From Hahellaceae bacterium (GTDB lineage Bacteria > Pseudomonadota > Gammaproteobacteria > Pseudomonadales > Oleiphilaceae), in assembly GCA_024234575.1 (NCBI GenBank), contig JACKOB010000009.1, forward strand, positions 1 through 64,000: DNA of 64,000 nt, written 5' to 3'. How positions within the stretch are numbered: the first letter of the stretch is position 1; every line of letters begins with the position of its first letter. Position numbers and translations under genes: made by a program. Of the stretch, positions 1 to 9,548 are shown one piece after another. The notes beneath the pieces were generated by a model that worked only from the letters and a program-made list of their open reading frames with translations, ran no database searches and was not told where the DNA came from.

Positions 1-1021
1 ATGGGCCTATTAACCTAGTCACCCACAACGGCAGCTTTTGCCATATTCTGATTGCCAACCCAAACTTGGCATTGTTGGGCGATAACTCTGGTGCGACAGA
101 GCCATCTGGCGTCCACTTATACCAATACAGTTGCAGCGGCTCTGCGCCCCACTGCTTTTTAAATTTGTAGGTACCCGCATCAACTGACGAGCGGCCAAAG
201 TCGAACGTTTTGCAGTTGTTGGCAATGGCGTAGCTTAAAATTTCCCAATATAGGTACATGTTTAACGAGATTTTATTGGTTTCTCTTAATGTACTTGCCC
301 AGGGGATTTCCATATTGTCGCCATGGCACATTAAAAAGCCTGTCCCGACTGGTTTATTATCAAGATAGGCAACCGCTATTTTCGCATTTGTTGGAAAGGT
401 TTCTAGTATGGCCTTAAAAAAGTTTCTCCCGTAAACGGGTGTGCCAAGGTCTCTCATGTTTTCTGCAAACACGGTGTAGTAGTCATCCAGTAGCTCTATA
501 CCACCTACGGTAAACCGCACATTTTCTTTCGTTGCCCGGCGGCACTGAGAACGCCTTTTAGAGCCAATAGACTTGCCTAGTGCTTCAGCTGTGTCGGGTA
601 GTTGCAATACCATGTTCACCTTATCGGTACTCACAGGTAGTGCGTAATGGGGGCGTTGTGTTTGCTCTCTTAGTTGCAGGTAGCTTACCCCTAGAGACTT
701 CCCTAATGCCAAAGCGTGATCGAGCAGTGCCTTTTCGATTTGTTCATTGTTGGCAATAATGCCGCCATAGTTGAAATAGGGAACAGAAACAATAAAGTTG
801 CCAAACAGTAAGCTCGAAAGATTTACCAAAGGAAGCACGCCAACGATTGCATCTTTTTCATCATATGCCGCTAAAAAGTGGCAGCGATGCCTAAATGTTG
901 TTTCGATGAGCGTTTTCCATTTTAGGTCGTGATAGTGGGTGCCAAGGGGGTGTTGCGAAACATAATCGCCCCACTCGCTTGAACCTGCTTTAACGTCCTT
1001 AATTACTAATTTGTTTTCCAT
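1..1021 (-). CDS. FemAB-like acyltransferase, XrtA/PEP-CTERM-associated (3' end outside window)
   Basis: The reading frame opens at an ATG at 1021 and runs off the left edge, giving about 340 codons. The protein starts MENKLVIKDVKAG and later shows YLQLREQTQRPHYALP, SIGSKRRSQCRRA, an FDFGRSSVDAGTYKFKKQWG stretch and an end reading WQKLPLWVTRL. This matches the FemAB/GNAT-fold proteins found in exosortase A loci (TIGR03019 type). The family is thought to transfer an aminoacyl or acyl group to an envelope substrate, but the substrate is unknown. The gene starts 4 bases after the stop of the ligase-like gene, so it is the last gene visible in the minus-strand exopolysaccharide operon. No clear Shine-Dalgarno is seen, which fits translational coupling. 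Confidence 0.85.
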   Translation of the reverse strand, partial: MENKLVIKDVKAGSSEWGDYVSQHPLGTHYHDLKWKTLIETTFRHRCHFLAAYDEKDAIVGVLPLVNLSSLLFGNFIVSVPYFNYGGIIANNEQIEKALLDHALALGKSLGVSYLQLREQTQRPHYALPVSTDKVNMVLQLPDTAEALGKSIGSKRRSQCRRATKENVRFTVGGIELLDDYYTVFAENMRDLGTPVYGRNFFKAILETFPTNAKIAVAYLDNKPVGTGFLMCHGDNMEIPWASTLRETNKISLNMYLYWEILSYAIANNCKTFDFGRSSVDAGTYKFKKQWGAEPLQLYWYKWTPDGSVAPELSPNNAKFGLAIRIWQKLPLWVTRLIGP

Positions 1022-1025
1022 AGAG

Positions 1026-2312
1026 TTACGTTAACTTCTTTGTGTTACTAATGTTTTGAGATACAGGCACAGCTTGGGCGGCTCTTTCCTGTATTACCGC
1101 GGTGAGAACAATAATGGTAATTAAATGATAGGGTAAATCCCAGAATGCCAAACCTAAAAATGCCCCCCCAGATGCATAGGCAATAAGCGCCACCTGCACC
1201 ATCCGCATAAGGTCTGCAATCCACTTGGTGTCACTTTCATTGGCCTGTTTAATCGTTTTTTTAGCAAGTCGCCAAGTGGAGTAATACATTGCTAAGAAGA
1301 TAATTAGCCCAATAAAACCAAGCTCGCCGAGTACCTCAAAATAAATACTGTGTGCATCGTGTATGTCTTCAGGCCTGGGTGCGTAAAGTAAAAAGGTTTC
1401 AGCACTGGTTTGCCGGAATCCACCACCGGTAATACGATCTTTCGCCAAGTTATAAGCAAGCGTCCATGCATTGATTCGCCCCATGGCGGACCTATCTTCC
1501 TCATAGGTTTGAATCGTGTTCATCCGGTCAGTCCAATGCTGGGGGATAAACGGTATGGCTGCCATAACCAATATGATCATTGCTGCGGCCAAAGCAAATT
1601 TTTTACTACTCTTTAACCAAAGAAAACCGCCCGTTGCAATGAGCCCGAGAAACGCTCCGCGAGACTGACTGCCGATAACCGCAGCCGTACTTAGCAGGAC
1701 TGATATAATTAACGCCCTTTTTATCCATTTTTGCTGATGATACTGGTATAAGAAAACCATAAGCGGTATTACCATCAACAGCGCTAAGGCAACTTCATTG
1801 TTACCTTCTATAAAAGAATCTGGTGGCCCCCACACCCTAAAGGCACCTAGCGTTCTTATTGTAAATATTCCTCCTTTTACGCCGTAAAAACCTATGGATA
1901 CCACGATTGTCCAAACGAGGGCTATAAGCTTTTTTTCGTCTTGGCAAATTAGCAGTGTAAAAATAATTGCTATCTGGATTTTAATAAAGCGAGACATTTC
2001 CTGCATCGCTTTTTCGGGAAACAGCGCAAATATTGTGCAGATTACACACCACGACAAAAAGATAAACAGCCATACGATGGGTGCTTTTAAGGGGAATGGC
2101 TTTTTATCCTTTTCAAGGACATATCCCAAAAGGGTAAACACCGCAGCCACCATTGCCACTGGCATGGTGTAGATAAAGCCCCATGGCACTAAACGGTGGG
2201 GGTTCATATAGCCAATCCAGCTGAGCAGCATTACCCCAATGTAAGAGCGTTTCAGGGCCCATACACACCCCACAACAATTATCAGGGCGATGACAATACT
2301 ACGTAAGTCCAC
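1026..2312 (-). CDS. O-antigen-ligase/polymerase-like protein, exosortase A system-associated
   Basis: This 428-residue polytopic protein has about a dozen hydrophobic segments. It has the O-antigen ligase/Wzy fold signature around SQSRGAFLGLIATGGFLWL and a long periplasmic loop with RTSAETFLLYAPRPEDIHDA before the last helices (HSIYFEVLGELGFIG). These features fit the putative O-glycosylation ligase of XrtA loci (TIGR03097 type). The inferred role is polymerising lipid-linked repeat units or transferring glycan at the periplasmic face of the inner membrane. It starts with GTG at 2312, one base after the stop of the upstream glycosyltransferase, so the two are almost certainly cotranscribed. 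Polymerase and ligase activities cannot be told apart from sequence. Confidence 0.85.
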   Translation of the reverse strand: MDLRSIVIALIIVVGCVWALKRSYIGVMLLSWIGYMNPHRLVPWGFIYTMPVAMVAAVFTLLGYVLEKDKKPFPLKAPIVWLFIFLSWCVICTIFALFPEKAMQEMSRFIKIQIAIIFTLLICQDEKKLIALVWTIVVSIGFYGVKGGIFTIRTLGAFRVWGPPDSFIEGNNEVALALLMVIPLMVFLYQYHQQKWIKRALIISVLLSTAAVIGSQSRGAFLGLIATGGFLWLKSSKKFALAAAMIILVMAAIPFIPQHWTDRMNTIQTYEEDRSAMGRINAWTLAYNLAKDRITGGGFRQTSAETFLLYAPRPEDIHDAHSIYFEVLGELGFIGLIIFLAMYYSTWRLAKKTIKQANESDTKWIADLMRMVQVALIAYASGGAFLGLAFWDLPYHLITIIVLTAVIQERAAQAVPVSQNISNTKKLT

Positions 2313-2313
2313 G

Positions 2314-3504
2314 TTAATTGCTCCCTACGATGTTTTTGTACAAACCTAAAATACCCTGCGTGGTTGCTTGCCAGGTAAACTTTTCTGCGTGCTCCCGGCA
2401 TTGTTTTGCGGTGGGGTTTTGTTTTAGTAGTTGGGTTATGGCATCAGCCAATGCGTTGGGGGTTCTTTCGCTAAGTTTTGCCACCGGGCCGCTTTGGATA
2501 ATTTCGGGTACACCGCCCACGGCGGTTGCGACGACGGGGGTGCCACAAGCCAGGGCTTCTAACACTACGTTTGGCCAGCCTTCTTTTTCTGATGCTAATA
2601 CCAGCACTGATGCGTTTTGATACTGTGATATCAAGTCTGATTGCCCTAGCCTGCCGGTAAACACCACGCGGGATTCAACCGATAATGCCTTTGCCAGATC
2701 TAACAGTTTTTGCTTCTCTGGCCCATCACCCGCAATAACTAAGGTCGCGTTGGGGATGTTCGCGAGTGCCTCAATAATAATGTGATGGCCTTTAAGGGGG
2801 ATCAGGTTGCCAACACTTAGAATCACCGGGTTAGGCAGCGCTTTGTCTAAAAGTTGCTGGGGCAGCGTGAAGATGCTGGTGTCGACGCCATTGCGGAAGG
2901 TGGTGACATGCGTCGTGGAAATGCCCAGCGCGATGATCTTTTCTCTTAGGGCTTCGCTGACGGTAATGTTGTGTGCCGCATTGTTTGCTGTCCAGGTGAT
3001 CAGCATTTTAAGTAGCGGGTTTTGTGTGTAATCGTTGATGTCAGAGCCCCGCGCACTGACTACAGCAGGAATGCCCAGGTAATGACCCAGCATGACTGAA
3101 GCAAACCCGTCGGGGTAATAAAAGTGGCCATCTATAATTTGTGGTTGCCAGCCTTGTTTCTTTAATTTCCACTGTGCAAATACCAAGGCCAGTAACATAA
3201 AGAATGGCTGTAAAAACATGCCAATTTTAGGAATGTGTAAATAACGCTGGTAATAAACCTTGATGCCCCGGCGTTCTGCCTCTTTGTTTATTTGTGCGCG
3301 GGCGGCATATTCGGCAGAGATAAGCCCCAAACCAGGAAAGAACGGTATTGGCGCAATAACCCGTATATCCACTTGCTGGGTTTTGGCGAGCTCTACCAAA
3401 CGATTTTCAACAAAAATGCCAAACGTTGGTTTTACGTTATTCGGGTAGAGATTGCTAATAGATAGCACTTTTATAGGCGCGGTGTTTTTCATGGTAGAGG
3501 TCAT
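2314..3504 (-). CDS. GT4-family glycosyltransferase of the exopolysaccharide operon
   Basis: The 396-residue protein has the two-domain GT-B layout of GT4 enzymes. The N-terminal part contains VLSISNLYPNNVKPTFGIFV and the C-terminal nucleotide-sugar half contains VILSVGNLIPLKGHHIIIEA. The retaining-GT E-x7-E region is EKEGWPNVVLEALACGTPVV. It resembles TuaC-type polysaccharide glycosyltransferases more than the two dedicated PEP-CTERM families encoded nearby. It probably adds one sugar to the lipid-linked repeat unit on the cytoplasmic side. Donor and acceptor are not readable. It lies between the amidotransferase and ligase genes. ATG at 3504 is used, and a second ATG at 3492 is possible. 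Confidence 0.85.
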   Translation of the reverse strand: MTSTMKNTAPIKVLSISNLYPNNVKPTFGIFVENRLVELAKTQQVDIRVIAPIPFFPGLGLISAEYAARAQINKEAERRGIKVYYQRYLHIPKIGMFLQPFFMLLALVFAQWKLKKQGWQPQIIDGHFYYPDGFASVMLGHYLGIPAVVSARGSDINDYTQNPLLKMLITWTANNAAHNITVSEALREKIIALGISTTHVTTFRNGVDTSIFTLPQQLLDKALPNPVILSVGNLIPLKGHHIIIEALANIPNATLVIAGDGPEKQKLLDLAKALSVESRVVFTGRLGQSDLISQYQNASVLVLASEKEGWPNVVLEALACGTPVVATAVGGVPEIIQSGPVAKLSERTPNALADAITQLLKQNPTAKQCREHAEKFTWQATTQGILGLYKNIVGSN

Positions 3505-3541
3505 ACCGTTGCGCCTTTGCTATGAATTATCCGGGCTGCCA

Positions 3542-5437
3542 TCAAAGCCCCATATTCTCTAAAAAGGATTCAAACATCAGCGTGGTCCAAATGGGCGCAC
3601 TGTGATCTCTCACGCCAGAGAAATGCTCATTTTTCAGCTTAAGTAATTCTTGCTCGTTGAAGAAGCCGGTATTTAGTAAGCGTTTACTGGTTAAGTGTTC
3701 GTTAACGTATTCTTTTAAAGGGCCACGAAACCAGCTTGCCAGCGGTACAGCAAAGCCCATTTTTTGACGATAGAGAATATCTTCGGGTAGTTTTGATTCC
3801 ATTGTGTTTTTAAGGATGTACTTACCAACCAACCCTTTGATTTTAAAACGTGAGGGTACTGACGAGATAAACTCGATAAATTTGTGATCAAGAAACGGGC
3901 CGCGTACTTCTAGTGAGTGGGCCATACTCGCACGATCAACTTTGGTGAGGATGTCGCCGACCAGGTAGGTTTTGATGTCGAGGTATTCGATCAACGCTAA
4001 TGGGTCTTTGCTGGGGCATTGGGCCGCATGGCGATTGAAAACTTCTATCGCGTTATAACCGTTAAGCTGCTGTTTGAATTTATCTGAAAATATCGCGCTG
4101 CGTTGCTCGGTTTTAAGAATCGATATGGTATGAAAATAAGCCTCTAAAGAGCTTCTGCCCAGTGCCTGAAATGTGGTTTTGGCTCTAAACACGCGGGGCA
4201 TCCAGTCTAGCTTGGGGTATGCCTTGCCCAGAAACCCGAAGAACACTTTGCGAAATTTATACGGTAATAAACTACGCACCTTTTCTTCATTTATATGCAT
4301 CACATGGCGACGGTAGCCCGACATGGTTTCGTCGGCACCATCACCAGATAACGCTACCGTTACTTTCTTACGCGCCAATTCACAAACACGGTATGTAGGA
4401 ATTGCCGAGCTGTCGGCATAAGGCTCATCGTAAAGCTTCGCCAGGTCTTTAATCAGGCTAAAGTCGTTAGTGTCGACAGTTTCTTCAAAGTGATTGGTTT
4501 TATACTTTTGGGCAATTTCTCTGGCGTACTCAGACTCGTTAAACTTTTTGTCGCTAAATGCAATCGAGCAGGTATTAACCGGGTCTTTTTGTGACTCTGA
4601 CATCAAGGCAACCACTGCAGAAGAGTCAACACCGCCAGACAAAAATGCTCCAAGGGGTACATCTGCGACCATGCGAATATCTACGGCTTTGGTCAACTCT
4701 GCCAATAATCCCTGACTGGCCTGGGCGTAATTCATGTTTTCGTTGATGGCGAAAGGTACATCCCAATACTTTTTAATAACTGGCGTTTTTTGTCCTGCTT
4801 TTATAGACAGTGTATGGCCAGGTTCAAGTTTAAATATGTTTTTAAAAATCGTTCTCGGTTCTGGAATATAACCGTAGGCAAAATAGTCTTCGACACATTG
4901 GGGCTCGATTTCTTTCTTTAGCCCTTCATATTCATATAACACTTTTAATTCTGAACCAAAAAGAAGCTGGTCTTCTTCGGTAATTGTGTAAAACAGCGGT
5001 TTTACGCCCAGGCGATCACGGGCGATAAACAAGTGCTGTTGTTTCACATCCCAAATGGCAATGCCGAACATGCCGCGCAGTTTTTCAATAACGGCTTCAC
5101 CCCAGTGCGACCAGCCATGCAAAATAACTTCGGTATCGGTTTTACTTTTAAACGTATAACCCGCCGCTAACAGCTCTTCTTTGAGGTCTTTAAAATTAAA
5201 TATTTCCCCGTTAAAAACAATAACTACGCTTTCATCCTGATTAAGCATGGGCTGTCTGCCCAATGATGAAAGGTCGATAATCGACAGCCGCCGATGCGCT
5301 AATCCAATACCGTCATTGATCCATTCACCACCTTCATCGGGGCCACGGTGAAACTGCGCCTGATTCATGCGTTGAAGTAAATCTGCATTGATCTGCCCAG
5401 TTCCTGACAGGTTAAATATTCCGGCTATTCCACACAT
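3542..5437 (-). CDS. XrtA/PEP-CTERM system amidotransferase (asparagine synthase-like)
   Basis: The 631-residue protein begins MCGIAGIF, so Cys2 would be the catalytic nucleophile of a class II glutamine amidotransferase domain (about residues 1-190). This is followed by an asparagine synthase ATP-pyrophosphatase domain with the PP-loop SGGVDSSAV near residue 268. The length and the match to the exosortase-associated asparagine synthase subfamily (TIGR03108 type) fit well. In these loci it is presumed to amidate a sugar-uronic acid or another polysaccharide component rather than make free asparagine, but that is inference from context. The gene sits between two glycosyltransferase genes in the minus-strand operon. 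Confidence 0.9.
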   Translation of the reverse strand: MCGIAGIFNLSGTGQINADLLQRMNQAQFHRGPDEGGEWINDGIGLAHRRLSIIDLSSLGRQPMLNQDESVVIVFNGEIFNFKDLKEELLAAGYTFKSKTDTEVILHGWSHWGEAVIEKLRGMFGIAIWDVKQQHLFIARDRLGVKPLFYTITEEDQLLFGSELKVLYEYEGLKKEIEPQCVEDYFAYGYIPEPRTIFKNIFKLEPGHTLSIKAGQKTPVIKKYWDVPFAINENMNYAQASQGLLAELTKAVDIRMVADVPLGAFLSGGVDSSAVVALMSESQKDPVNTCSIAFSDKKFNESEYAREIAQKYKTNHFEETVDTNDFSLIKDLAKLYDEPYADSSAIPTYRVCELARKKVTVALSGDGADETMSGYRRHVMHINEEKVRSLLPYKFRKVFFGFLGKAYPKLDWMPRVFRAKTTFQALGRSSLEAYFHTISILKTEQRSAIFSDKFKQQLNGYNAIEVFNRHAAQCPSKDPLALIEYLDIKTYLVGDILTKVDRASMAHSLEVRGPFLDHKFIEFISSVPSRFKIKGLVGKYILKNTMESKLPEDILYRQKMGFAVPLASWFRGPLKEYVNEHLTSKRLLNTGFFNEQELLKLKNEHFSGVRDHSAPIWTTLMFESFLENMGL

Positions 5438-5538
5438 CGCGTTCTATTCCATTATCTGTATAAGCTTACGATTACTTTTGCTATCGCTGGGTATGCTATT
5501 GGCTGGGTTATGTCCCAACCTACCTTAAGCAACGGTAA

Positions 5539-6675
5539 TTAGGCGTTTTTCTGACGGTTTTGATACAAATCATCATAGTTTTGCAGCATTGCTTCGATAC
5601 TAAAGTTTGTTTTAACCCGCTGTCCGCCTGCTATTCCATGCTGCTTGGCCAGTGCTTTGTCTTGCAAATAGTTAAGCATAGCATTGGACAGTGATTGCGG
5701 GTCTTCACTGGGTACTATTTTCCCGGTGACATTATCGTCAACGAGATCGGGATTACCACCCACATTGGTGGCAACTACGGGTAAATCACAGGCCATTGCT
5801 TCTAATATGGTGTTAGAAATTCCTTCGGCTTTAGAAGGTAAAACGAATAAGTTGAAGTGCTTCATTATCTGCGGAATATCACTTCTATCGCCCAATAACA
5901 CAACGTTATTCTCTAACTTTTCGTTATGAATAAGCTTTTCAAGTTCAGCCCTCTGGCTACCCTCACCGGCAATAACTAACCGGCTGTTTTGGTAACTTGA
6001 TTTGTCGGTCTGAGTTGTTAACCCATAAGCTTTGATAAGGTTAAAATGGTCTTTAATTTTTTCTAACCTTCCAACTGCGCCAATAATAAAGGCTTCATCG
6101 CTGGCCCATTCAAAACCTGTGCCTTTCGTAGGGGTTACCGTTTTAAATCTTTCTATATTTACGCCATTGCAAATACGGGTAATCTTTTTAGCCGCTATAC
6201 CTACACGCATTGTTAGATAGCGTTCTAAATCTTGTGATAAAGGCACAAACTTGTGGATGATTAACGAGAGAAGCTTACGCATCACCTGATACTTTTTTAC
6301 GTCACCTTTGGGGTCTTGAATATCCCAGCCATGTTCACCGTGTATTCGGTAAGGCACTGAAGCTAAAAAGGCTGACAGCTGTAACTCGATGGTAGCGAAA
6401 TTTCGTGTGTGTACTATGTCCGGCTGTAATTGCCGAAACAATTTATAAGCGCGTATAAATACGTGCAGATCTTTACCGGGCTTTTTATCCAGGCAATAGA
6501 TTTTTACGGGGCGATTAAGTCGTGCGGCAAACTTTTCACTATGACCATTAAGTGTAACGATAGAATGCGTGTAAAGATTGGCATCTAACCCGTTGATAAT
6601 ATTCACTATGCCGTTTTCTAAACCGCCGGTATCAAAACGGTAGATGACATGTACAATGTGGATTTTATCTTCCAT
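5539..6675 (-). CDS. PEP-CTERM/XrtA system glycosyltransferase (TIGR03088 type)
   Basis: This 378-residue GT4 enzyme opens with IHIVHVIYRFDTGGLENGIV, the characteristic N-terminus of the second sugar transferase of exosortase A loci. The C-terminal half has FIIGAVGRLEKIKDHFNLI and the E-x7-E motif region KAEGISNTILEAMACDLPVV. It is predicted to act at the cytoplasmic membrane face, adding a sugar to the growing undecaprenyl-linked unit. It lies 24 bases downstream of xrtA, with about 100 bases before the next operon gene. The linkage made is unknown. Confidence 0.9.
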   Translation of the reverse strand: MEDKIHIVHVIYRFDTGGLENGIVNIINGLDANLYTHSIVTLNGHSEKFAARLNRPVKIYCLDKKPGKDLHVFIRAYKLFRQLQPDIVHTRNFATIELQLSAFLASVPYRIHGEHGWDIQDPKGDVKKYQVMRKLLSLIIHKFVPLSQDLERYLTMRVGIAAKKITRICNGVNIERFKTVTPTKGTGFEWASDEAFIIGAVGRLEKIKDHFNLIKAYGLTTQTDKSSYQNSRLVIAGEGSQRAELEKLIHNEKLENNVVLLGDRSDIPQIMKHFNLFVLPSKAEGISNTILEAMACDLPVVATNVGGNPDLVDDNVTGKIVPSEDPQSLSNAMLNYLQDKALAKQHGIAGGQRVKTNFSIEAMLQNYDDLYQNRQKNA

Positions 6676-6699
6676 GAATAATTAATTTCCTGATAACAC

Positions 6700-8244
6700 T
6701 TACTGAATCAATCTGTTTATATAGGCATGCGTCGCGGGCTCGTTTTCAGTTAAGAACTTTGCAAGCAGTTGATCGGTTGCGGCTTCCGAGTCAGTGATCG
6801 GCGTGCTGATAATCACCGTGGATGCGGTATAGTCTTGCCCGAAAATACGTGTAATCGCCTCGCGGCCTTTAAACATAACTCTGTTAGAAACCCAGTCGTT
6901 GTTAAAAAGGTTATAGTGCCAAACACGAATGGGGCCACTTTTACCTGTAACTGTTTTTGCTTGTAAGCGGTTGTGCATATGCGCGATGGCGCTTTCTTTG
7001 ATGATTGCTTGGCCCTGACTGCGGTCGACAACCTTGTTTTGAGAATTAACCAGCTCACCTTCTAAAGCGCGGGAATCATAACTCACGATAGCTACCTGAA
7101 ACAGGTTGCCGCCAGCATCCGTCGCTTTCGCCTCTATCTGGTAGGTTGGGCTGACAAAATCTTGTGTAACCAATGACTTGCAGTCTGCACAGTTTGTATA
7201 ACGACTATCTAAATTAATTGTTGTGGGCGGTGCTAGATTAATATTGCCCTCACTTTTCAGCAGCTGCCCCCAAACAGGCCATACCAGTGCGCCACCAATT
7301 ACTGCCATCAGTGCTGCCATCATTTGCTTGGATTTACCCAGCTTATTAGCAGTGGCTTTTGTACCCTCACCCTGTTCTGGTAGATTTTCTGGCGCGTCGG
7401 CAAAGTATCCGCCCAGCCAAAATAACAAGAACATCAGTAAACCGAAGAACAGCCAGCCATAGATTAAATGGTCAACGCCGGTCGCCAGCGTCATGCTGCT
7501 ATAGTGCCCGATCAGTACAATGATGATGGCGCGTAAACCATTGCCAATGATGGGTACAATGACGGCAATAACCAGAAAAACACTACGCTTCACCAGCGAG
7601 CTGTAAGTGAGATAGGCGTAGAGCGCGCCGATGGTGAACGAGGCAATGAGGTAGCGTACGCCACTACAGGCCTCTACCACAGACCAATTACCAGTGGGTA
7701 AAGAAAAGTTATGTCCTTCACGAAACACCGGAAAGCCCATTAATTGCAGCCCGGCTACCGTAAAATCAGCGGTGAAGTCCATCATTACCGGCAGCAGTTC
7801 TTCCCCAAAAGGCACTGCCAGGAACATAAAGCACAAAGGAAACCATAGCTTTTTAGCCAGCGGCAAGCCGATCAGTGCAACAATTGACGCAACAATGATG
7901 GCAATAAGTGCGACGTGTTCGACCAGCAGCACATCCGCCGCTCGGCCTAATAACCAAAGAAATCCTGCGGGCAACAGTAGCAACGCGAGTATCCATGATG
8001 GCGACAGGGCCGGTAGTGCGGCCTTGCGTTCGCGCCACATCAAAAATAAGGCAGTAGGTATTACCAGGTAGCAATGGGTGTAGGTTTCGGAACTGTTCCA
8101 CCCATGAATCATGGATGTGATGGTGTCATAAAACATTGGCAGTGACATAGCAATGACGCCAAGAGAAATAACAACCGCCCTGACGGCAGAATTTTGCCAT
8201 AATTCTGTGGTGTTAAACTCAGAGATCTTGATAGCGTTATTCAT
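6700..8244 (-). CDS. xrtA: Exosortase A fused to an EpsI domain
   Basis: The N-terminal 280 residues form a multi-spanning exosortase with the expected catalytic triad: Cys near 193 (in EACSGVRYL), Arg near 238 (in IGNGLRAI) and His near 259 (in GVDHLIYGW). After a linker at about 285-310 and one more membrane segment comes a periplasmic EpsI-type domain (DUF3485-like) to residue 514. Exosortases are integral-membrane cysteine transpeptidases that recognise PEP-CTERM tails, and the EpsI fusion is typical of XrtA. The start ATG at 8244 overlaps the TGA of the upstream glycosyltransferase by 4 bases, which indicates coupled translation. All catalytic residues are present, so the enzyme looks functional. 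Its one visible candidate substrate gene in the window is interrupted. Confidence 0.95.
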   Translation of the reverse strand: MNNAIKISEFNTTELWQNSAVRAVVISLGVIAMSLPMFYDTITSMIHGWNSSETYTHCYLVIPTALFLMWRERKAALPALSPSWILALLLLPAGFLWLLGRAADVLLVEHVALIAIIVASIVALIGLPLAKKLWFPLCFMFLAVPFGEELLPVMMDFTADFTVAGLQLMGFPVFREGHNFSLPTGNWSVVEACSGVRYLIASFTIGALYAYLTYSSLVKRSVFLVIAVIVPIIGNGLRAIIIVLIGHYSSMTLATGVDHLIYGWLFFGLLMFLLFWLGGYFADAPENLPEQGEGTKATANKLGKSKQMMAALMAVIGGALVWPVWGQLLKSEGNINLAPPTTINLDSRYTNCADCKSLVTQDFVSPTYQIEAKATDAGGNLFQVAIVSYDSRALEGELVNSQNKVVDRSQGQAIIKESAIAHMHNRLQAKTVTGKSGPIRVWHYNLFNNDWVSNRVMFKGREAITRIFGQDYTASTVIISTPITDSEAATDQLLAKFLTENEPATHAYINRLIQ

Positions 8245-9509
8245 TGCGCCGACTTCCTGTTAAAAATTTCTTCCATTTTTTTGTAGCGATCTTGCCATGA
8301 GAAATGCTCGATGACGTAGGTTCGCCCGCAAAATCCATTTACTAAGGTTCCACTTGGCATTACACCATTGACCGATTGTCGTAAGACGTCAATCACCTTC
8401 GTTGAGAACTGACTGCTGTCTTGGGCGACGATAGCACCCAGCTGGCCATTTTCATCAATGCCCGCCAATGCATTGGCTGACGCGACCAATGGTTTGTCAA
8501 AGGCCAATGCTTCTAATACTTTATTTTGAATGCCCCGCCCTAACCGTAACGGTGCAACAACCACGTGCGCCTGCTTTATATAGGGGCGAATATCCTGCAC
8601 GGCTCCAACGACCCGCACACATGAAAATTCACTCGCCAGATTGGTGACGAAGCCAGATGGTTTTGCCCCCACAACATAAAAAACGGCATTGGGTATCGCA
8701 CGTTTAATAGTGGGCATACATTCACGAGAAAACCAGCTGACCGCATCTTCGTTGGGCTGATAATTCATCACCCCCGTAAAAACAATGATTCTTTCGTTTT
8801 TGGGGTATACCTCAATAAAGCTTATACCTGGGTCGAAAAAGTCCGTATCAACCCCATTACTTAACACCGCTACCTTATGCTGAAATCCGGAATCGTCCAA
8901 AAGCTCCTGGGTGTGCCGGTTATTCTCTAAAAATGTTTCAGCCTCTTTTTTGCTGACAAACAATAACTTGTCAAAATCTTTGCCTATTTGGTTTTCATAG
9001 GCCTTTAACAGCCTTGCCTCGCGGCTGTATATCCAGCGAAACAAACCCCTAGATTCTGTTGCCAGTTGCGACCACTTTGCCGAATCTACATCGATGTAGT
9101 CGATATATGAAAACGTCTTTTTTAGCTGTATGTTCTTCAAAAAGCGTGCCATTGGTGAGGAAATACAAAAAACGCCAGCACTATCGAGCCTTTCGTTTAA
9201 ATCCTGTAACCATCGCTCTATCTTGCGTGAGCGGTAATGTGTCACGGTTACCGCTTGCCCAGAAAATAAAGAGATGAGTGCGCTGTAGATTTTTGCACCA
9301 CTTTTCACTCTTTCTATACAGCTTGATACGCAAAGAGACTCAACATATGCCACGTATTTCTCATCGGCAGCGTCATCAACGTAGGTTGCCAAATGTACGT
9401 TAAACTGTGTACTTAAAAACTTTAAAAACTGATACGACCGAATCTTGTCCCCTTTGTTAGGGGGATAAGGAATGCGATGGCACAGTACAATCAGGTCTGG
9501 TTTTACCAT
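8241..9509 (-). CDS. PEP-CTERM/XrtA system glycosyltransferase (TIGR03087 type)
   Basis: The protein is 422 residues from ATG at 9509. An in-frame TTG at 9521 would add four residues, but the family normally begins just before the LCHRIPYPPNKGDKIRS block, so ATG is preferred. That block identifies the first dedicated sugar transferase of exosortase A loci. The C-terminal GT4 half includes IIVFTGVMNYQPNEDAVSWF and the E-x7-E-like region LGRGIQNKVLEALAFDKPLV. It probably adds one residue of the repeat unit on the cytoplasmic face. The stop codon overlaps the xrtA start. Confidence 0.9.
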   Translation of the reverse strand: MVKPDLIVLCHRIPYPPNKGDKIRSYQFLKFLSTQFNVHLATYVDDAADEKYVAYVESLCVSSCIERVKSGAKIYSALISLFSGQAVTVTHYRSRKIERWLQDLNERLDSAGVFCISSPMARFLKNIQLKKTFSYIDYIDVDSAKWSQLATESRGLFRWIYSREARLLKAYENQIGKDFDKLLFVSKKEAETFLENNRHTQELLDDSGFQHKVAVLSNGVDTDFFDPGISFIEVYPKNERIIVFTGVMNYQPNEDAVSWFSRECMPTIKRAIPNAVFYVVGAKPSGFVTNLASEFSCVRVVGAVQDIRPYIKQAHVVVAPLRLGRGIQNKVLEALAFDKPLVASANALAGIDENGQLGAIVAQDSSQFSTKVIDVLRQSVNGVMPSGTLVNGFCGRTYVIEHFSWQDRYKKMEEIFNRKSAQ

Positions 9510-9548
9510 AACGTGTTTCAATCGTTGCAGTAATTAAGGCTGTTCGCC